DNA from: Paraktedonobacter carboxidivorans
GTDB lineage: Bacteria > Chloroflexota > Ktedonobacteria > Ktedonobacterales > Ktedonobacteraceae
Reading direction: 5' to 3'
Assembly (NCBI GenBank): GCA_041156125.1
Contig: JBEVTI010000002.1
Span: 124,001-188,000, forward strand
Length of the DNA: 64,000 nt
The translations under genes and the position numbers were made by a program. Shown here piece by piece: positions 8,004-17,177 of the stretch. Each line of letters opens with the position of its first letter. Position 1 is the stretch's first letter. The notes beneath the pieces were generated by a model, which was not told where the DNA came from, made no database searches, and saw only the letters and a program-made list of their open reading frames with translations.

Positions 8004-9107
8004 TTAACGCGGAACCACCAGTTGAGTTGGTGATTGCGTAAGTACTTCAAACCCATTTTCGGTTACAATACCGCTATTTTCGATGCGCAGGCCACTCCAG
8101 CCAGGAATATAGACTCCTGGTTCAACAGTAACGACTGAACCCGCAGGTAGGATCATGTCTTCGGGTGAGCTCGGCTTGAGGTCTGGCGCTTCATGGATCT
8201 GCAAACCAATGCCATGGCCAGTGCCATGGATATAGTAATCACCAAGGTCGTGCGCGAGCAGCACATTGCGTGCCAGTGCATCGGCAGCTTTCCCGGAAAT
8301 ATTGGCATACAGACCAGCTTCGCAGGTCTTCATCGCCAGCAGAACCGTCTCGTATAGCTCGACCATCCGTGTTTCAGATGGCTCACCCAGACAGATGGTG
8401 CGGGTCATATCAGCGCAATATCCCTTATAGCGCGCGCCCATGTCGATGGTAATCAGTTCACCACGCTGGACACGCCGTGAACTGGCATGAGCATGAGGCA
8501 TTACGCCGTTGGGACCGGAGACTACAATGGTCTCAAAAGAGGTACCATCAGCTCCCAGTTCCAGCATCTTGCGCATCACCTCCCACTGGATCTCCTTCTC
8601 AGTCATATCCGGCTGCAGCCAGTTACAGAGATGGGCGAAGGTCTGATCTGTAATCGCTGCGGCGCGGCGCAGTAGCTCGATCTCATAGGGCTGCTTGACC
8701 AGCCGCAGGGTATCGATCGCACTCTTTGCATAAGGAACTAATTCCACCGCGCCAGCGAAAGTTGCTTTGAAATGCTCGTACTCCGCGTAAGTCACCGCAG
8801 AAGCCTCGAAACCGATGCGCACTGCGCCAATCTCACTGACAAGCTTGACCAGAGCGGTCGCGTATTCGCGCGCGGGTGGTACAAGAATCTCCCAACCCAT
8901 AGCTTCTCTAGCTGCGATCTCCTGGTACAGTGGGACAGTCAGCAAAACCTGCCGCTCCCTGTCTACCAGAAGCATACCAGCGCCCTCAGTATCATCGTTC
9001 AGCCAGCCGCTCAAATACGAGCGATTCTGCGGATGTGTGACCAGATAAGCATCCAATCTCTGTTCGGTCAGCCAGACACGTAAACGTTGGAGTGTTTCTT
9101 GACTCAT
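8004..9107 (-). CDS. pepP: Xaa-Pro aminopeptidase (M24 family)
   Basis: A 367-residue cytosolic metallopeptidase. The N-terminal creatinase-like domain spans about residues 1-130. The C-terminal pita-bread domain carries the metal ligands: Asp residues in TIDMGARYKGYCADMTR, His in GTGHGIGLQIHEAP, and Glu residues in TVEPGVYIPG and the following RIENSG. It removes N-terminal residues next to proline, or splits X-Pro dipeptides. It overlaps the aroQ stop by four bases (ATGA), which shows coupling, and precedes efp by 14 bases, the same neighbourhood as in Bacillus. PepQ-type dipeptidase is the alternative name. Confidence 0.9.
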   Translation of the reverse strand: MSQETLQRLRVWLTEQRLDAYLVTHPQNRSYLSGWLNDDTEGAGMLLVDRERQVLLTVPLYQEIAAREAMGWEILVPPAREYATALVKLVSEIGAVRIGFEASAVTYAEYEHFKATFAGAVELVPYAKSAIDTLRLVKQPYEIELLRRAAAITDQTFAHLCNWLQPDMTEKEIQWEVMRKMLELGADGTSFETIVVSGPNGVMPHAHASSRRVQRGELITIDMGARYKGYCADMTRTICLGEPSETRMVELYETVLLAMKTCEAGLYANISGKAADALARNVLLAHDLGDYYIHGTGHGIGLQIHEAPDLKPSSPEDMILPAGSVVTVEPGVYIPGWSGLRIENSGIVTENGFEVLTQSPTQLVVPR

Positions 9108-9586
9108 GACATTCCCTTCGCTCGTTCTTCATGGATTAGTTCTACCAGAGCTTCCAGAGCCAGCAGATAGCCACGCCAGCCCAGGCCCACGATATGCCCG
9201 CGCGCGATCGCCGCGATTACCGAATGATGGCGAAATTCCTCGCGGGCATAGATATTGCTCAAATGCACTTCAATCAGCGGCAATTTCGTCCCGGCGAGTG
9301 CATCGCGCAGCGCAAGCGAATAGTGGGTAAACGCACCTGGATTAATAATAATCCCATCCGTCTGCGCGCCGTATTGTTGAATATGGTCGATCAGCGCGCC
9401 CTCGTAGTTCGACTGGAAAGCCTCTACCTCGACGCCCAGTTCCGCTCCACGCGCGCGCACCACGTCGATAATCTGTGCGAGCGTCATTGTTCCATAAATT
9501 GCCGGCTCACGCGTGCCCAATGTATTGAGATTGGGTCCATTCAAGATCAGAATGTGCAGCGTCATACTCCCATAGTGAAAGCTCAC
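9104..9586 (-). CDS. aroQ: Type II 3-dehydroquinate dehydratase
   Basis: A protein of up to 160 residues matching AroQ: ILILNGPNLNTLGTREPAIYG at the N-terminus (with the active-site Tyr), NPGAFTHYSLALRDAL, and EVHLSNIYAREEFRHHS. It dehydrates 3-dehydroquinate in the shikimate pathway and forms dodecamers. The first start is GTG at 9586 with GGAAGG 10 bases upstream; an ATG seven codons later gives the more usual 153 residues but has its purine run too close. It is the first gene of the aroQ-pepP-efp-accB-xseA-xseB run. Confidence 0.92.
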   Translation of the reverse strand: MSFHYGSMTLHILILNGPNLNTLGTREPAIYGTMTLAQIIDVVRARGAELGVEVEAFQSNYEGALIDHIQQYGAQTDGIIINPGAFTHYSLALRDALAGTKLPLIEVHLSNIYAREEFRHHSVIAAIARGHIVGLGWRGYLLALEALVELIHEERAKGMS

Positions 9587-9991
9587 CGCGCTTACACCTT
9601 CCCCACTGAGGAAAGATCCTTCTGCTCTGCTGGGAGACTATCTTCCTGGAGAATTAGCACTCAGGCGGACTGAGCGAATCAACTTTTTATCCGCTGTATC
9701 ATACCATAGTTTCTCTTTCCTGCACACCCATCCGAAGCACCTGGAGTGTATGAAATAATTGTAGACAAATGAGCGGGTAGACCTATGCCTGAAGGCCAGA
9801 GAAAACACTGGTCAGATCATGCTTCAAATGGAACGAGTAAGTTGGATATATGAAGGTTTGCTAGCAGATACTATGCATTCGCATACGCCAGAAAATCTCC
9901 CGATACCTGACAATATCGCTGATCCGTAACAGATCTGTAACAAACCTCTTGACAGCGCGAAGCCGAGCATGCTATTATGATCTCCGTTCAA
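9587..9991. other. Intergenic region between aroQ and tRNA-Val
   Basis: About 400 bases hold the divergent promoters of the aroQ operon and tRNA-Val. A minus-strand TATGAT box (9698-9703) could serve aroQ but lacks a good -35 box. The tRNA promoter is listed separately. No gene is supported between about 9720 and 9940. Confidence 0.4.
9949..9978 (+). promoter_or_regulatory. Promoter of tRNA-Val
   Basis: A perfect TTGACA (9949-9954) and TATTAT (9973-9978) are separated by 18 bases and end 13 bases before the mature tRNA. Confidence 0.8.
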
Positions 9992-10065
9992 GGGCAATTA
10001 GCTCAGTTGGTTAGAGCGCCACGTTGACATCGTGGAGGTCACAGATTCGAGTTCTGTATTGCCCA
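9992..10065 (+). tRNA. tRNA-Val (anticodon GAC)
   Basis: A 74-base cloverleaf: acceptor stem GGGCAAT with ATTGCCC, D-arm GCTC...GAGC, anticodon stem CCACG/CGTGG around the loop TTGACAT (anticodon GAC, reads GUC/GUU), a T-arm with TTCGAGT, and discriminator A. The CCA end is not encoded. Confidence 0.95.
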
Positions 10066-10074
10066 CTTATGAAA

Positions 10075-10107
10075 AGAGACGGCTCCAATAAGGCCGTCTC
10101 TTTTTTT
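10075..10107 (+). terminator. Rho-independent terminator of tRNA-Val
   Basis: AGAGACGGC (10075-10083) pairs with GCCGTCTCT (10093-10101) and is followed by a run of T. Confidence 0.9.
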
Positions 10108-10268
10108 GTCTATCTGCTACTGTTGCCATGGTTTCTTTGATCTTCGCCTAGCCTGCTGTGAGGGCAAAACTGGTTCATGGGTGGCTGGCTGACGACGGGA
10201 ACTTTTCTGCATCTGCTAACGTCATCGGGGATGAATACTCGAAAATTTTGCTATTGGAGGAATTCACG

Positions 10269-11375
10269 ATGCGTAAGAAACTTCTGCTTATCCCCATACT
10301 TGCCTTTGCTCTTTTCATCTTCCAGACTGGCTCGGCTTTTGCCTGCGGTGGGTTAATCGCGCCCGATGGCGATGTGCGCCTGGGACGGGCTTCAACACTG
10401 ATTGCGTGGCATAATGGTGTCGAACATTACCTGACCAGCTTCTCTTATCAAGGATCAGCCACCAATGTGGGCTGGATCGTTCCGCTGCCGGCGGTGCCGG
10501 ATAAAATTGAAGATGGTGGGGCGTGGACGCTACAACGTCTGAATCTCGAAAGCCACCCAGCACACATTAGCTTTGATGTCCCCCAAATGACCTCGGCTCA
10601 ATCCGCTCAGGTGCTGCAGCAAGTGCAGGTTGAGGCGCTGAATGTGACAGTGATTAAGGGAAGCGGCAAGGAGATAGTTAACTGGGCGGTACAGAATGGT
10701 TTCTTCCTGGATGAAGAGACACACGATCATCTGCTGGTTTACGCGCAGGCCAGCCCGATCTTTATGGCGGCGAAATACGATACGCACCTGGCGGAACAGC
10801 GCCACCAGCAAGAAGGCGATGGCGTGCCTCTGTTGATCACGATGAAAACGACCCGTCCATGGGTACCACTGGAGGTGCTGGCGCTTGGTGCGCAGCAGGT
10901 CGAGGCTGACCTCTACTTCCTGACCGATATGCCACTCAATATCTCTGATCTGAACGCCAGAATCGGCCAGTCTGCTGTCGGTAGCGATGTGCCGGGCGCG
11001 AGCGGCCTGAAGCTGGCTTTCCAGGAAAAATTGTCCACGCAGTTGTACCACGATCTCTCCACTGACCGCAATATGAGCTGGGTATGGCCAAATAGCTGGT
11101 TTACCTATCTCAGCCTGGATGCTCCCAGCCCACAGGTGACATATGATCTGAGTGTCAATAGCGCGGGTGTACTCCATGCAGCGCCCTTTGGCACATCTCC
11201 AATGGCCGCCAATAATAATACAGGCACACAACTGCCAGGCTGGATACCAACCTTCCCCATGAATACACCACAATGGGCAGAGGGGTTCCTGGCGCTAGCA
11301 GTAGTCGTATCTGGCATACTTTTCTTCGTGAGAAGACGGGCAAGAAAGGCTCAACGCCTGGCAAAAACGGCGTAG
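10269..11375 (+). CDS. DUF2330 secreted, membrane-anchored protein
   Basis: A 368-residue protein with a signal peptide (residues 1-24, ending SAFACGG) and the DUF2330 family pattern: LIAPDGDVRLGRAST, then a VGWIVPLPAVPDKIEDGG block. The mature part is extracytoplasmic, and a single hydrophobic helix near residues 338-355 with a following basic tail (RRRARKAQRLAK) anchors it with the C-terminus inside. The start is ATG at 10269, preceded by TTGGAGGAATTCACG, a strong ribosome site; an upstream in-frame start would add 37 residues without a signal sequence. It is a single gene after the tRNA. DUF2330 has no known function. Confidence 0.85.
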   Translation: MRKKLLLIPILAFALFIFQTGSAFACGGLIAPDGDVRLGRASTLIAWHNGVEHYLTSFSYQGSATNVGWIVPLPAVPDKIEDGGAWTLQRLNLESHPAHISFDVPQMTSAQSAQVLQQVQVEALNVTVIKGSGKEIVNWAVQNGFFLDEETHDHLLVYAQASPIFMAAKYDTHLAEQRHQQEGDGVPLLITMKTTRPWVPLEVLALGAQQVEADLYFLTDMPLNISDLNARIGQSAVGSDVPGASGLKLAFQEKLSTQLYHDLSTDRNMSWVWPNSWFTYLSLDAPSPQVTYDLSVNSAGVLHAAPFGTSPMAANNNTGTQLPGWIPTFPMNTPQWAEGFLALAVVVSGILFFVRRRARKAQRLAKTA

Positions 11376-11387
11376 CGTTACACCTCT

Positions 11388-12629
11388 CTATGGTTTGACC
11401 GTGAGCGCGTGAGTGCCAATGCCCTCGTCGCGGGTACGATGGACGCCGGCAGTCTCTTGAATGCCTCCTTCTGGATAGACCAGGCGAGCTTCGCTGGCGG
11501 GCAAGAGACTGGCTACCTCTTTGAGCACGGCGTCCAGGAACTGGTCCTCAGGCACCGTTTTAATCGCTTTGCCTTTGCGGAAGATCACGCCACGGCCCTT
11601 GCCGCCGGCCAGACCAACATCGGCGTCCCGCGATTCGCCAGGACCATTGACGACGCAACCCATGACAGCTACCTGAATGGGGGTCTGAACTTTGGAGAGG
11701 CGCTTCTCCACTTCATTGGCTACACTCACTACGTCGATCTCAACACGCCCGCAGGAGGGGCAGGAGACAAAGGTGACACCGCGATTGCGCAGTTCCAGCG
11801 AGCGCAGGATTTCATAGGCTACCGGGATCTCTTCCTCTGGCTCAGCGCTCAAACTGACACGAATAGTGTCGCCAATGCCCTGAGCCAGTAGCAGACCGAG
11901 GCCGACCGCCGATTTTACCGCGCCACTAACGAGCGTGCCTGCCTCGGTGATACCAAGATGAAGAGGATAATCCGAGCGCGCGGAGAAACGTGTATAGGCT
12001 TCGACCGCGGTCAGAGGGTTGGAGGACTTCAACGAGACTTTGATTTCGTGATAATCCAACTCTTCGCACCAGCTAATATATTCCAGCGCTTTGGTCACCA
12101 TGCGTTCCGCTAACTGCTCGCGCTCACGACGCCGGGCCTCGGCGGGATCGCTGCGCTCAAGTGTGCCATCCTCACGCAAGCGCACCTGAATACGCTCCAT
12201 CTGTCCACGCTGATCCAGCGCGTCAATCGAGCCGGAGTTGACACCGATACGCATAGCCACACCACGCTCTTTACAAGCACGCACAATCTCATCCAGAGAT
12301 TGACGACCATTGATCAGATTGCCTGGATTGATGCGCACACAATCAACTCCCTGGCGAATAGACTCCAGAGCCAGTGAATGTTTATAGTGAATGTCGGCAA
12401 CCAGAGGTATATGAATCTGGCGTTTGATCTCACCAATGGCCAGCGCGTCCTCCTCTTCAGGTACCGCCACACGCGCAATCTCACACCCAACCTCCTCCAG
12501 ACGATGAATCTGGGCGACCGTGCTTGCCACGTCGCGGGTGTAAGTAGTGGTCATGGACTGGACCGCAATCGGCGCAGCGCCTCCAATGGCCAGGTTACCA
12601 ACATGAATCTGCCGGGTCTTCCGTCGCAT
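11388..12629 (-). CDS. ispG: 4-hydroxy-3-methylbut-2-enyl-diphosphate synthase
   Basis: A 413-residue protein matching IspG/GcpE throughout. The N-terminal TIM-barrel (PIAVQSMTTTYTRDV; VRINPGNL) is followed by the C-terminal [4Fe-4S] domain, with Cys290, Cys293 (SCPSCGR) and Cys325 (GCVVNGPGE) as cluster ligands. It reductively converts MEcPP to HMBPP in the penultimate MEP step. It is the last gene of the rpsB-to-ispG run, 43 bases after rseP, as often found in bacteria. Confidence 0.95.
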   Translation of the reverse strand: MRRKTRQIHVGNLAIGGAAPIAVQSMTTTYTRDVASTVAQIHRLEEVGCEIARVAVPEEEDALAIGEIKRQIHIPLVADIHYKHSLALESIRQGVDCVRINPGNLINGRQSLDEIVRACKERGVAMRIGVNSGSIDALDQRGQMERIQVRLREDGTLERSDPAEARRREREQLAERMVTKALEYISWCEELDYHEIKVSLKSSNPLTAVEAYTRFSARSDYPLHLGITEAGTLVSGAVKSAVGLGLLLAQGIGDTIRVSLSAEPEEEIPVAYEILRSLELRNRGVTFVSCPSCGRVEIDVVSVANEVEKRLSKVQTPIQVAVMGCVVNGPGESRDADVGLAGGKGRGVIFRKGKAIKTVPEDQFLDAVLKEVASLLPASEARLVYPEGGIQETAGVHRTRDEGIGTHALTVKP

Positions 12630-12672
12630 AGCTTCTACTAACTGCCTTTCAAAATGATTTCAACACAAAGTT

Positions 12673-13959
12673 TTAACCGTTCCAATGCAAGACATCGCTA
12701 ACGGTAATGATTACCATAAGCGTTAAGAGAATTGCCATGCCCGCGAGATTAATGATTCCTTCTAATTCTGGCTTGAGGCGCTTGCCGCCGCGCAGCAATT
12801 CGATGAGAATCAGGAAAATTCGCCCGCCGTCCAGGGCTGGGAAAGGCAAAATGTTGATAATCGCCAGGTTGATATTTAAGATCGCGGTCAGACTGAGAAT
12901 TGGCCACAAACCTTGAGTAGGGACGCTCTGGGCTACCTGGCCGGTAAATTTTACAATGCCCACAGGGCCCGTTATACTCGCGGGAGTCTGACCAGTAATC
13001 ATCTGACCAATGGTGCTGATAAACTGACCAGTCACGCTGAACGTCTCACCAACGCCTCTGACTGGCGCCTCCCAGAAAGGATACGTGAGCAGGATGGTGT
13101 TCGCAGTTGAAACGATACCCATCGCGCCCTGGCCTTTGGGCGGATGAACGCGCACATTGACAACGGTTGTAAAGTTCGTTGTCTGCCCTTTATGACGAGC
13201 CACAATCGTGATAGGCACAGTCTGCTTGTCACTGTTCTGGCTGATCACAGTTTTCGTAATATTCTGCACATCAGAGAATTGCTGGACACGCTGACCGTTG
13301 ACGCTGATAAAGGTATCATCGGGACGCAGGCCGGCCTGGTCCGCCGGAGAACCCGCCACGACGCTGCCCACCTGAGGAGCCGGTACAGGCTGACCGAAAC
13401 CGTAAGCAAACATGAAAAGCACCATTGCCAGGATGATGTTCATCGTCACACCCGCGACCAGCACAATGATGCGCTTGCCAGCTGTTTTAGCCGCGAAAGT
13501 CCCTGAGTCGTAATGCCCATTCACATCGCGTGAATCACCGTTTTCGCCAGGCATACGCACAAAGCCACCAATCGGCAGAAAATTCAGCGAATAGATTGTG
13601 TGATGCCGTTCGTGACGATCTAACTCGACATTAGGGGTACCTCTTGATCTAATACCGAGAGCCGTTTGAGACACACTACCAGCGGCGGTACTTATACCAT
13701 CCGTGACATCGTCCAACAGTGACGGGTCTTCATAGGTATCTTCAGGATTGCGCGGACCACCGAACCAGACCACTTCCCAGCCACGGCCATAGCTACGCTT
13801 GCGGAAACCCACGAAGCGAGGAGGGAGGCCCAGACCAAACTCTTCAACGCGGATGCCTGCCCATTTCGCAGTAAGAAAGTGCCCTAACTCATGAATCAGA
13901 ACACACAGCCCGAATACTGGAATAGCCGCCAGTAAGTACCAGGGATTGCTTAATGGCAT
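12673..13959 (-). CDS. rseP: Site-2 intramembrane protease RseP
   Basis: A 428-residue membrane protease. The first membrane helix carries the zinc motif HELGH (residues 23-27), a PDZ domain lies near residues 200-265 (GSVVAGSPADQAGLRPDD), and the C-terminal helix has the second metal-ligand motif FPALDGGR. An extra loop of about 80 residues sits between the first helix and LPIGGFV. RseP cleaves anti-sigma factors and leftover signal peptides inside the membrane. The ATG at 13959 overlaps the dxr stop by one base and has GGGAGG 8 bases upstream, so I prefer it over an upstream in-frame start inside dxr. Confidence 0.92.
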   Translation of the reverse strand: MPLSNPWYLLAAIPVFGLCVLIHELGHFLTAKWAGIRVEEFGLGLPPRFVGFRKRSYGRGWEVVWFGGPRNPEDTYEDPSLLDDVTDGISTAAGSVSQTALGIRSRGTPNVELDRHERHHTIYSLNFLPIGGFVRMPGENGDSRDVNGHYDSGTFAAKTAGKRIIVLVAGVTMNIILAMVLFMFAYGFGQPVPAPQVGSVVAGSPADQAGLRPDDTFISVNGQRVQQFSDVQNITKTVISQNSDKQTVPITIVARHKGQTTNFTTVVNVRVHPPKGQGAMGIVSTANTILLTYPFWEAPVRGVGETFSVTGQFISTIGQMITGQTPASITGPVGIVKFTGQVAQSVPTQGLWPILSLTAILNINLAIINILPFPALDGGRIFLILIELLRGGKRLKPELEGIINLAGMAILLTLMVIITVSDVLHWNG

Positions 13960-15146
13960 CAAATCGTCCTCCCGTAACTCTGCTCGTACAATGTGCGTGT
14001 GCGCTGACGAGCCCAGGCGCAAGCGTCAAGAATAGCGTCTACATCCGGGTCGGCTACCGGCTGATGCTCCTCTAGCAGAGTCTCGATCAGCTTTGCAATA
14101 TCCAGCAAACCGATTTTACCCGCCAGAAAGAGCGCGACTGCTTCTTCATCCACGCCAACCAGCACGCTTGGATAGGTAGCGCCGCGTTGCGCTGCCTCGC
14201 GAGCCAGGCGAAAGCAGGGGAAACGCGCGAGATCGAGTTCCTCGAAATTAAGACGCGCCACATCAGGCCAGCGCAATTCGCGCAACAGACCAGTACCAGC
14301 TGTATCCAGGCGCTCGGGATACCCGATAGCCGCCAGGATTGGCAGGTGCATACTGGGCAGACTGGCCTGCATTTTTATTGAACCATCGATGAACTCCACC
14401 ATCGAATGAATCACGCTCTCAGGATGAACCACCACCTCAATCTTCTCATAGGGAATATCAAAGAGCCAGTGGGCTTCGATAACTTCCAGACCCTTGTTCA
14501 TTAAAGTCGCGGAATCGATGGTAATTTTTGGTCCCATGCGCCAGGTGGGATGAGCCAGTGCTTGCTCAACTGTCACCGAGCGAATATCTTCCAGGGGCAG
14601 ACGGCGGAAAGGGCCACCAGAGGCCGTCACAACCAGGCGCCGCACATGGGGCATCTCTTCGCCACGCAGGCATTGCCAGAGGGCACTGTGCTCACTATCG
14701 ATTGGCAAAAGCGCCACACCCGTGCGCCGAACTTCCTCCATCACCAGATGGCCACCCATAACGAGTGTCTCTTTGTTGGCCAGGGCGATGGTTTTACCAG
14801 CACGGATCGCGGCCAGGGTTGGACGCAAACCCACCAGGCCGGAGGCTACTGCTACAACAATATCAACTTCGGGCAACGTCGTGACTGCCAGCAAACCTTC
14901 TTCGCCCAGTAAAACATTGGGCAAGGCTGCACGAGCTGCCAGAGCCACTTCGGGGGATTCGGCAAAGCAGGCGGTCACAGGAACATGAAATTCGCGCGCC
15001 TGGCTGGCCAGGAGATCAACATTCTGTCGAGCTGCCAGGGCCACTACGCGAAAATGATCGGGGAAACAACGCACCACATCCAGCGTTTGCTGGCCAACCG
15101 ATCCGGTGCTACCTAATAGTGCAATCCTTCTGGGCAAACTAGTCAT
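13959..15146 (-). CDS. dxr: 1-deoxy-D-xylulose 5-phosphate reductoisomerase
   Basis: A 395-residue protein of typical Dxr length. It shows the NADPH-binding LLGSTGSVGQQTL at the N-terminus, the ALANKETLVMGG block, the substrate and metal-binding PIDSEHSALWQCL and TASGGPFR motifs, and the HPTWRMGPKITIDSATLMNK stretch. It makes MEP from DXP, the committed MEP-pathway step. It is followed by rseP with a one-base overlap and follows cdsA by about 150 bases, the common bacterial order. Confidence 0.95.
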   Translation of the reverse strand: MTSLPRRIALLGSTGSVGQQTLDVVRCFPDHFRVVALAARQNVDLLASQAREFHVPVTACFAESPEVALAARAALPNVLLGEEGLLAVTTLPEVDIVVAVASGLVGLRPTLAAIRAGKTIALANKETLVMGGHLVMEEVRRTGVALLPIDSEHSALWQCLRGEEMPHVRRLVVTASGGPFRRLPLEDIRSVTVEQALAHPTWRMGPKITIDSATLMNKGLEVIEAHWLFDIPYEKIEVVVHPESVIHSMVEFIDGSIKMQASLPSMHLPILAAIGYPERLDTAGTGLLRELRWPDVARLNFEELDLARFPCFRLAREAAQRGATYPSVLVGVDEEAVALFLAGKIGLLDIAKLIETLLEEHQPVADPDVDAILDACAWARQRTRTLYEQSYGRTI

Positions 15147-15294
15147 CTTCTATCTCGAAAGGCAGAATTCTCATCTGCCTATGCTTTACTGGTATTGGGG
15201 CGAACTGGACGCTCGTCCTCCTCCTGTCAGATTATAACACGCATTAGCACTGGCAACTTCCCATGTTACCATAGATCAGAGCCGGGCTATAAAG

Positions 15295-16191
15295 TTATAC
15301 ACGTCCCAGCAACTGCGCGAAGATGTAGACCGCAAGAGCCGCGAATAAGATGCTATCCAGACGATCCAGCATGCCACCATGGCCAGGCATAAAATGCCCG
15401 CTATCTTTCACATGAGTCTGGCGTTTGAGCAACGATTCTGCCAGATCGCCGAGCGCCGCTGCCGCACCAAGGACGATGCCAAAAGGTACTGTCAGATACC
15501 AGGGTACGCCCATAGGCAGGGTTATAAAGAGCAAAGCGGCAGCGACTGAAAAAATCATGCCACCAAACACCCCTTCCCAGGTCTTACTCGGACTGATCTG
15601 GGGAGCAAGTTTGTGACGACCAAAGAAATGGCCAGCGAAAAACGCGCCAGTATCAAAACCCCATACACCACCAAAAACCGTCAGGAGCCACCACAAGCCA
15701 GTTCCCAACCCAATCTGGGAGCCACGCAACAGGAGCAAAAAGCTCATTGGCCAGCCAACGTAAAAAGCAATTGTCAGCGTTAGCGCCCAATCGAGCATAG
15801 TTCCTTCCAATCTCTTACGAAAAAGGAGTGTAGAGAACAAAATGAGAACAGCCGCGCTAATACCGATTTCATACAATTGCAAACGCTGCTGTTGAGGAAA
15901 TTGCGCGGCAACCAGAAAGAGCGCGGAAAGGCCTGCACTCACCAGAATCAGCGGACGATAGCCTTCATGTACCAGCATGACATGAAGCTCATAAATAGAT
16001 AGGCCGGTTGCCAGAGCTGCGGCAGCAAAGGCCCACCAGCCTCCTAGCCAGAGGGAAGCCAGCACAATCGGGATGGCTACCGCGGCAGTTAACGACCTTA
16101 GAACGACTGAACGCGACCACTGCCTTTCAGCTTTCTCTTTGTCTCGCTCATGGTCGTCTTTTTGTTTATCTTGCTCGCTTGCCTTTTGCAC
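15295..16191 (-). CDS. cdsA: Phosphatidate cytidylyltransferase
   Basis: A membrane protein of about 298 residues with roughly eight hydrophobic helices and a charged N-terminal tail rich in Lys/Glu (DKQKDDHERDKEKAER). The signature GDLAESLLKRQTHVKDSG with the following HGGMLDRLDS is the CDP-diglyceride synthase pattern, and SPSKTWEG precedes it. It makes CDP-diacylglycerol for phospholipid synthesis. The start is uncertain: GTG at 16191 follows GATAGGTGCGTT, while a TTG five codons earlier is also possible. A large inverted repeat separates it from uppS. Confidence 0.9.
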   Translation of the reverse strand: MQKASEQDKQKDDHERDKEKAERQWSRSVVLRSLTAAVAIPIVLASLWLGGWWAFAAAALATGLSIYELHVMLVHEGYRPLILVSAGLSALFLVAAQFPQQQRLQLYEIGISAAVLILFSTLLFRKRLEGTMLDWALTLTIAFYVGWPMSFLLLLRGSQIGLGTGLWWLLTVFGGVWGFDTGAFFAGHFFGRHKLAPQISPSKTWEGVFGGMIFSVAAALLFITLPMGVPWYLTVPFGIVLGAAAALGDLAESLLKRQTHVKDSGHFMPGHGGMLDRLDSILFAALAVYIFAQLLGRV

Positions 16192-16238
16192 AACGCACCT
16201 ATCCAAGATGTATCATCTCAATACATTTTACCCAGACA

Positions 16239-16317
16239 CTCCTGGTAAAAGCATAGGCCGGGGCTTTCTTTGCATGCTTGCCTTTAGCACGCTTCTCGCC
16301 TATGCTTTTACCAGGAG
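16239..16317. repeat. Perfect 19-bp inverted repeat between uppS and cdsA
   Basis: CTCCTGGTAAAAGCATAGG at 16239-16257 is repeated as an exact reverse complement at 16299-16317, across a 41-base loop. It lies inside the leftward operon, where transcripts must pass, and has no T-run. It may be an RNA-processing or attenuation element. Confidence 0.8.
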
Positions 16318-16387
16318 CGAATAACAATGATCAGCGTCTTTTTCCTACCCACCTGGGAATTTTTGCGGATGGCGGGTTCGTGGCTCG

Positions 16388-17176
16388 CTAAGACGCAGAG
16401 AGCTTGCCAAAGCGGCGTTGCCGCTGCTGGAAGCTCTTTAGTGCTGCCAGTAGATCCTCGCGGCCAAAATCTGGCCAGAGGGTTGGAGTCGCATAATACT
16501 CGCTATACGCGGACTGCCAGAGCAGGAAATTGCTCACACGCATCTCCCCGGCTGTGCGAACTACCAAATCAGGATCGGGCAGATCGCGCGTATAAAGGTA
16601 AGAGCTGATGAGTTCCTCGGTAATCGAGGAGGGGTCCCGTCCATCGGCTACGATCTGGCGCACAGCATCGACAAGTTCGGCCCGGCCACCGTAGTTAAAG
16701 CAGACATTCACCGCGATCTTCGTATTATTCTTTGTCAACTCAACCATCTCATTGATCGCGCTTTGAATATCGGTAGGAAGACCAGACAGGCGTCCAAGGT
16801 GACGCAGGCGCACACCCTTGTGATGAAGCTTTTGTAGATCTGTGCGAATGGTTTCCCACAGGAGGCGCATCAAGCCCTCTACCTCGTTTTTCGGGCGCGC
16901 CCAGTTCTCTGTCGAGAAAGCATAGACACTCAACATCTCGATACGCTCATCAGAAGCGCACTCAACCACACGTCGGAGAGCAGCCACGCCAGCCGAGTGA
17001 CCAGCCAGGCGGGGTAAGTGGCGTTTGCTAGCCCAACGGCCATTACCATCCATAATAATGGCCATATGGCGCACACCAGGCCACTGCTCATCTTCAGCAT
17101 GAGGATCTGCAACGGTTTGCAACTGCGTTTTTTCTTTTCCCTGCAACGAGGAGAAAAGCCCTTGTATCCTGGGCAC
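16388..17176 (-). CDS. uppS: Isoprenyl transferase (undecaprenyl diphosphate synthase)
   Basis: A 262-residue cis-prenyltransferase. The MDGNGRWA motif (catalytic Asp at about residue 43), GHSAGVAALRRVV, YAFSTENWARP and the C-terminal DPDLVVRTAGEMRVSNFLLWQ are all conserved. It extends farnesyl diphosphate to the C55 lipid carrier for cell-wall and surface glycan synthesis. I start it at GTG 17176, one base after the frr stop, with GGAGG 6 bases upstream; the longer in-frame version lies inside frr. Neighbours frr and cdsA match the usual order. Confidence 0.93.
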   Translation of the reverse strand: MPRIQGLFSSLQGKEKTQLQTVADPHAEDEQWPGVRHMAIIMDGNGRWASKRHLPRLAGHSAGVAALRRVVECASDERIEMLSVYAFSTENWARPKNEVEGLMRLLWETIRTDLQKLHHKGVRLRHLGRLSGLPTDIQSAINEMVELTKNNTKIAVNVCFNYGGRAELVDAVRQIVADGRDPSSITEELISSYLYTRDLPDPDLVVRTAGEMRVSNFLLWQSAYSEYYATPTLWPDFGREDLLAALKSFQQRQRRFGKLSAS

Positions 17177-17177
17177 G

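Noticed and set aside
10066..10268. Integrated element beside tRNA-Val
   Set aside because: The tRNA is followed directly by its terminator and an ordinary gene, with no second copy of the tRNA 3' end.
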